The notes below the pieces were generated by a model that worked only from the letters and a program-made list of their open reading frames with translations, did no database searches and was not told the origin of the DNA. Of a DNA stretch of 64,000 bases, positions 60,463 to 64,000 are shown one piece after another. The stretch lies in assembly GCA_963642885.1 (NCBI GenBank), contig CAVIJI010000002.1, forward strand, positions 1-64,000, written 5' to 3'. Numbering within the stretch: the first letter of the stretch is position 1; the number at the start of each line of letters is the position of its first letter. The translations under genes were made by a program, and so were the position numbers. Source of the stretch: UMGS1696 sp963642885. Its GTDB lineage: Bacteria > Bacillota > Clostridia > Oscillospirales > CAG-272.

Positions 60463-60999
60463 ATGGGAATAATGGATCGAATCAAAAAAGTGGCCGGAAC
60501 CAACGACGGATACGATGACAACTATGATGACGATTATTATGATGGATTTGACAACTATACGGACGACGGAGATGACAGCGACGTACAGTTTGTTCCCCCG
60601 ACAAATAATCAGGCACAGACTCAGAATATGAATATGGGTGCGACATCCGGAAGCGGCATCAGCTTTACAGGTGCCAACATCAAGATGCAGGTTGTTCGTC
60701 CTCAGGCATATGACAGCGATACCACTTCTCAGATTGCCAACCATCTTCTCAACAAATGTATGGTAGTTCTCAACCTTGAGAATACGAACAAGGAAACATC
60801 GAGAAGACTCATCGACTTTTTGACAGGTGTTGCATACGCAATCGGCGGAGATCTTAAGAAGGTTTCCACAAACGCTTACGTTATCGCTCCTTCCAATGTT
60901 GACGTTGAAAACGTGCAGATTAAGCAGACCGCACGCCGTTCGGAGCCCCAGCCCGCACCGAAGGAAAATACAGGCGATGATTTCGGAGATTTCAACTGA
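60463..60999 (+). CDS. sepF: Cell division protein SepF
   Basis: 178 aa. Tethers FtsZ to the membrane. N-terminal amphipathic helix MGIMDRIKKVAG, a tyrosine- and aspartate-rich linker (about 15-55), then the SepF core (IKMQVVRPQAY, NKCMVVLNLENTNKETSRRLIDFLTGVAYAIGGDLKKVSTNAYVIAP). GGAGG six bases before the start. A strong terminator follows before yggT. The protein uses preferred codons in its second half, suggesting good expression. Confidence 0.95.
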   Translation: MGIMDRIKKVAGTNDGYDDNYDDDYYDGFDNYTDDGDDSDVQFVPPTNNQAQTQNMNMGATSGSGISFTGANIKMQVVRPQAYDSDTTSQIANHLLNKCMVVLNLENTNKETSRRLIDFLTGVAYAIGGDLKKVSTNAYVIAPSNVDVENVQIKQTARRSEPQPAPKENTGDDFGDFN

Positions 61000-61128
61000 T
61001 TAAGGTATAAATATAGACAATAGTAGAACTTGATGGAGCTGTTCCATGAGGTATTGTTTTTATACTCTTTTTATAGAAAAAGCAATAGTTTACAGCTGTT
61101 GTGAATACTGTAAAAATAATGCTTTACT

Positions 61129-61166
61129 GTGAGCTATGCCATGTTTTCGGTGTAGCTCACTTTTTT
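61129..61166 (+). terminator. Terminator between sepF and yggT
   Basis: GTGAGCTA (61129-61136) pairs with TAGCTCAC (61153-61160), followed by TTTTTT. It would cut the division cluster in two unless read through; a weak possible promoter upstream (TTTACA near 61089) is not convincing. Confidence 0.85.
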
Positions 61167-61188
61167 AAATCAGACACTGAGGAAAAGT

Positions 61189-61455
61189 ATGTATCAATTG
61201 ATATATGTTATCGAAGCAACGGTAAGATTCATAATAATCGTATTGGAAATGATGATGCTGGGACGTGCCATAGTAAGCTGGCTCCCGATAGACGAGGATA
61301 ATCCGATAGTTAATTTCTTATATACCGTAACGGAGCCTGTTATTATGCCCGTGAGATCCGTTATCAACTATTTCGGTTTGTTCGAGGGCTTTCCTATTGA
61401 TATGGCATTTATGATGACCTTTATAATTCTTTCGATAGTCGAAATGCTTTTATAA
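61189..61455 (+). CDS. yggT: YggT-family membrane protein
   Basis: 88 aa with two membrane helices (about 5-28 and 60-86) and the family core GRAIVSWLPIDEDNPIVNFLYTVTEPVIMPVR. Always near sepF in Firmicutes; thought to help envelope integrity or division. GAGGAAAAGT precedes the start. Confidence 0.92.
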   Translation: MYQLIYVIEATVRFIIIVLEMMMLGRAIVSWLPIDEDNPIVNFLYTVTEPVIMPVRSVINYFGLFEGFPIDMAFMMTFIILSIVEMLL

Positions 61456-61472
61456 CGGAGAACAAGGAAATA

Positions 61473-62300
61473 ATGAAAGACAACGCGATAATTTCCCGTG
61501 CACAGGAGCTTTCGAGAGAGTCGGAGTATTCGGTCACATGTACGTCTTTTCTGACACCCGAAGAAAAAATAAGTGTTCTTACCGAATTGATGCACAACGG
61601 CAATGCCGAGAATTGCTACTTTTTCGGAGGTGCTATCGGGTGTGAACGCTGTGCGGCTGTATTTCTTCCCGAGTGGTACACTCCGAGTACATATGTGAAG
61701 CATAACCCGCCTCTCGATGAAGAAAGAACAAGCTTCTTCGCTCAATATTTGGATGAACACCGTGAAATAGCCGAACAGCTTCCGCTTAAGACGATACGTG
61801 TAAAGGGCAGCGGTTTCAGAAAGCTTACGCACCGTGATTTCATGGGAGGTATTCTGTCGCTCGGAATCGATCGTTCCGTGATCGGAGATATAGCTGTAGT
61901 ATCTGAGTCGGAAGCGATAATTTTCGTACATGAACGTATATGTGCGTATATTCTATCCGAACTCGGAAAAATCGGAAACGATGCCGTAAAAACCGAGGAA
62001 ATACCGCTGAATCCGACATACGTTATCCCGCGTGATTATGAGATTATCGATGCGATAGTCGCTTCTATGCGGCTGGATGCGGTGGTAAAAGCCATTACGG
62101 GAAAATCACGTGAGATTTCGGCCGAAATGGTAAAACAGGGGATAGTTACACATTGCTACCAAATAAACTGCGATGTCTCCGCTGCCGTGAAGGAAGGGGA
62201 TATAATCTCGATTAAAGGTTACGGTAAGTATCTCATCGGTGAGAGCGGAAGTCAGACGAAAAGCGGACGGATAAAGGTCAAGCTTAAAAAATATATTTGA
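61473..62300 (+). CDS. ylmH: YlmH-type S4-domain RNA-binding protein
   Basis: 275 aa. N-terminal YlmH region (LTPEEKISVL, NCYFFGGAIGCERCAAVFLPEWY), central GFRKLTHRDFMGGILSLGIDRSVIGDI, and a C-terminal S4 domain (RLDAVVKAITGKSREISAEMVKQGIV). S4 proteins bind structured RNA; B. subtilis YlmH has been linked to rescue of stalled ribosomes and sits in the division cluster. 17 bases after yggT. Confidence 0.93.
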   Translation: MKDNAIISRAQELSRESEYSVTCTSFLTPEEKISVLTELMHNGNAENCYFFGGAIGCERCAAVFLPEWYTPSTYVKHNPPLDEERTSFFAQYLDEHREIAEQLPLKTIRVKGSGFRKLTHRDFMGGILSLGIDRSVIGDIAVVSESEAIIFVHERICAYILSELGKIGNDAVKTEEIPLNPTYVIPRDYEIIDAIVASMRLDAVVKAITGKSREISAEMVKQGIVTHCYQINCDVSAAVKEGDIISIKGYGKYLIGESGSQTKSGRIKVKLKKYI

Positions 62301-62344
62301 ACAAACATTAAATCAGCGTTTACTTAACGAAGGGAGAGCCAAAA

Positions 62345-63610
62345 ATGCCGAAGGATTTCAGAAAAAAGACTTTTCAGAAAATACTCCGCGGTTATTCACC
62401 CGATGAGGTTGATGCGTATCTTGCTTACGTAAATGACGAATACAGGAAGCTCGAAAAGAAAAGCCTCGAGAACGAGCGAAAATTAACTCTTGCCGCACAA
62501 AAAATACAGGCGTATGAGTTCGAATTGAATAAGAACAATAATGATTTCGCCTCGGAAGAACAGCTTGCGGAATCGGCTGTGATGGCGGAGAAAGAGGCTT
62601 TAAGTCAGGCTGNNNNNNNNNNGGCTGATACCATATTGGAAAATGCGCGTGCGGAGGCGGCGAAAACCGTAAAAGCAGCGGCCGAACAGGCGGCGAATGA
62701 AGCGGACAATATCGTTTCGGAGGCAAGAAAGTATTCGGATGAAGTGAGAAGCAAAGCCGATGCACTGTCGAAAACGGCTGATGCGATGTATAATGAGATT
62801 ATATCCTTCAGAGATGTAATGTTCGAGCTGTATAACAGCCATATCGAACAAATCGAAGAGTTCGTAAACAAAGCCGACAGCTTCTCCGAAAGAACCGAGG
62901 CGTTATATACCCCGGAGCATACCGAGGATGACAGTACCGATGTATATGAGGATGACACAGACAACACCGAACATACGGAAGACAGCGGGAACGACACTGT
63001 AAATAACGGAAACGATATCTATATCGACCTTGAGAATGAGCTCGGCGGTGACGGCGAACAGACATATATAGACGAGGCACTCGGACTGGACGATGACGAA
63101 GAAGAAAACATAGACGATGAGTCATATGACGCAGATGAACAGAGTGATTGTCTGGAAAGCGAAGAATACGAAGAGGACGACAATTCGGACGAAAGCAAAA
63201 TAAGCGAGGAGGACATTGAGAGACAGCGTCAGCTTGACAGATTTTTCGGAATAGTCGATGATGACGATCTTTTGTCGGCTGAAGAGGATGACGATACCGA
63301 AAACGAAAGTGATGACTTCGAAGATGAGGAGGCACCCACCCGTGTGCTGAATATAGGCGAGGCATTGAGAAACGCACGCAAACACAGTGACAACGGTGAT
63401 TTTAAGGCGGACAGTCGGGATAGTGACGGGTATGTCGATATAGATTCGATATTCAGCGGAAAAGAAAAACGGGATATGTCGCTCACAGATGAATTCGATA
63501 TCGTTTATTCGGATTCGAGTGCCAAGAAGAGCGTTGACGAAATAAGAAAACAGCCTACTGTCACGGCATCGGAAGTGCCGAAGAAAAACATAAAATACTT
63601 TAAAAAATAA
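62345..63610 (+). CDS. divIVA: DivIVA-family protein with long acidic tail (contains assembly gap)
   Basis: About 420 aa, roughly twice the usual length. The N-terminal DivIVA domain is clear (KKTFQKILRGYSPDEVDAYL, membrane-curvature binding), followed by coiled coil to about residue 175 (containing the 10-N gap) and then about 200 residues very rich in Asp and Glu, ending with short motifs such as APTRVLNIGEALRNARK and the basic end KKNIKYFKK. DivIVA marks poles and septa. The acidic tail may be a recruiting or phosphorylatable platform (inference). AAGGGAG precedes the start; lspA follows 12 bases later. Confidence 0.92.
   Translation: MPKDFRKKTFQKILRGYSPDEVDAYLAYVNDEYRKLEKKSLENERKLTLAAQKIQAYEFELNKNNNDFASEEQLAESAVMAEKEALSQAXXXXADTILENARAEAAKTVKAAAEQAANEADNIVSEARKYSDEVRSKADALSKTADAMYNEIISFRDVMFELYNSHIEQIEEFVNKADSFSERTEALYTPEHTEDDSTDVYEDDTDNTEHTEDSGNDTVNNGNDIYIDLENELGGDGEQTYIDEALGLDDDEEENIDDESYDADEQSDCLESEEYEEDDNSDESKISEEDIERQRQLDRFFGIVDDDDLLSAEEDDDTENESDDFEDEEAPTRVLNIGEALRNARKHSDNGDFKADSRDSDGYVDIDSIFSGKEKRDMSLTDEFDIVYSDSSAKKSVDEIRKQPTVTASEVPKKNIKYFKK
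62613..62622. other. Assembly gap (10 N) inside divIVA
   Basis: Ten unknown bases between two copies of GGCTG (62608-62612 and 62623-62627). Merging the copies removes 15 bases, five whole codons, and gives the natural DivIVA-like reading SQADTILENARAEA. Confidence 0.97.
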
Positions 63611-63622
63611 TCCGGAGAAAAC

Positions 63623-64000
63623 ATGATTATAAATGTGCTAATTATTATTTTATGTGTTGCGGCTGATCAGATAACGAAATTATTCGCTGAAACAAATTTG
63701 AAGGATATTTCGACATTACCGATAATCGAAAATATTTTTCATTTTACTTACGTCGAGAATAGAGGTGCGGCATTCGGTATGCTCGCCGATCACAGATGGA
63801 TTTTCATGATTCTGTCGGTTGTCGGTATCGCCGCGATATTTGCATATCTGTCGATTACAAAACCGAAATCATGGTGGATGAGATTGGCGCTGTGCTTTAT
63901 TGTGGGCGGCGGCGTCGGAAACATGATTGACCGCATTGTAAAGGGTTATGTGGTTGATTTCATAGATTGCAGATTCATAGATTTTTATGTATTCAATGTT
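63623..64000 (+). CDS. lspA: Signal peptidase II (lipoprotein signal peptidase), partial
   Basis: 126 codons before the window ends; about 25-40 more are expected. Four-helix membrane aspartic protease that cuts lipoprotein signal peptides, needed for the several lipoproteins in this window. Motifs: CVAADQITKLF, FTYVENRGAAFGM and GGGVGNMIDRIVKGYVVDFID with one catalytic Asp (D103); the second, in FNxAD, falls just past the end (FNV is visible). GGAG precedes the start. Follows divIVA as in many Firmicutes. Confidence 0.95.
   Translation, partial: MIINVLIIILCVAADQITKLFAETNLKDISTLPIIENIFHFTYVENRGAAFGMLADHRWIFMILSVVGIAAIFAYLSITKPKSWWMRLALCFIVGGGVGNMIDRIVKGYVVDFIDCRFIDFYVFNV

Overview
The window looks like a scaffold from an uncultured anaerobic Clostridia (Bacillota) genome, probably an animal-gut lineage related to Oscillospirales or Christensenellales. 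The class is well supported by the SepF-YggT-YlmH-DivIVA-LspA division cluster, a clostridial 2[4Fe-4S] ferredoxin, an HPr with both His15 and Ser46, an ileS T-box, strong GGAGG ribosome binding sites and many textbook sigma-A promoters (TTGACA-17-TATAAT). The order is my inference. Three runs of N (8003-8134, 45126-45173, 62613-62622) mark it as scaffolded assembly.

Layout: 1-460 is a structured 132-bp tandem repeat and a terminator. 503-3833 (minus) is a GH127 beta-L-arabinofuranosidase with a solute-binding lipoprotein; divergent from it are an AraC regulator and pyroglutamyl peptidase. 5674-17372 follows the Bacillus holB-ricT-trmN6-rsmI-metG-tatD order, but with a 57-aa ferredoxin after ricT, a sugar module (TIM-barrel isomerase, sulfatase, nagA) between rsmI and metG, and a TatD-linked radical SAM protein at the end. 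Three 98-bp repeats follow holB. tmcAL and ackA are divergent from overlapping promoters. A MarR-MATE efflux operon follows. 21878-29898 (minus) holds M28 peptidase, coaD, rsmD, uvrC, HPr and T-box-regulated ileS.

30404-34750 holds a TIM-barrel isomerase, HAD phosphatase, PHP phosphatase, deoD and a stand-alone CARF plus PD-(D/E)XK protein of the Card1/Can2 (DUF1887) type. 34808-41525 (minus) holds a CYTH protein, a 780-aa lipoprotein and a heterodimeric ABC exporter. 41881-44838 is a large M16 peptidase. 45034-49077 encodes three paralogous, apparently highly expressed surface proteins (two with discoidin-like domains, one CBM9-like) that share a PQTFDAG C-terminal anchor. 49229-54132 (minus) is a YhaO/YhaN-like nuclease pair with glpK. 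54387-58193 holds CapA, rbfA, nrnA and truB. 58323-64000 is the division cluster: an HlyD-like protein, ylmE, sepF, yggT, ylmH, divIVA and a partial lspA.

The metabolic picture is a saccharolytic, acetate-forming fermenter: arabinoside hydrolysis, amino-sugar and sulfated-sugar handling, HPr-based carbon control and acetate kinase. The points most worth checking are the CRISPR-less CARF nuclease, the surface-protein trio with a non-LPXTG tail, the structured repeats at both loci, the overlapping tmcAL/ackA promoters, the MarR operator inside its own promoter, and the evidence that all three scaffold gaps may be merge artefacts.
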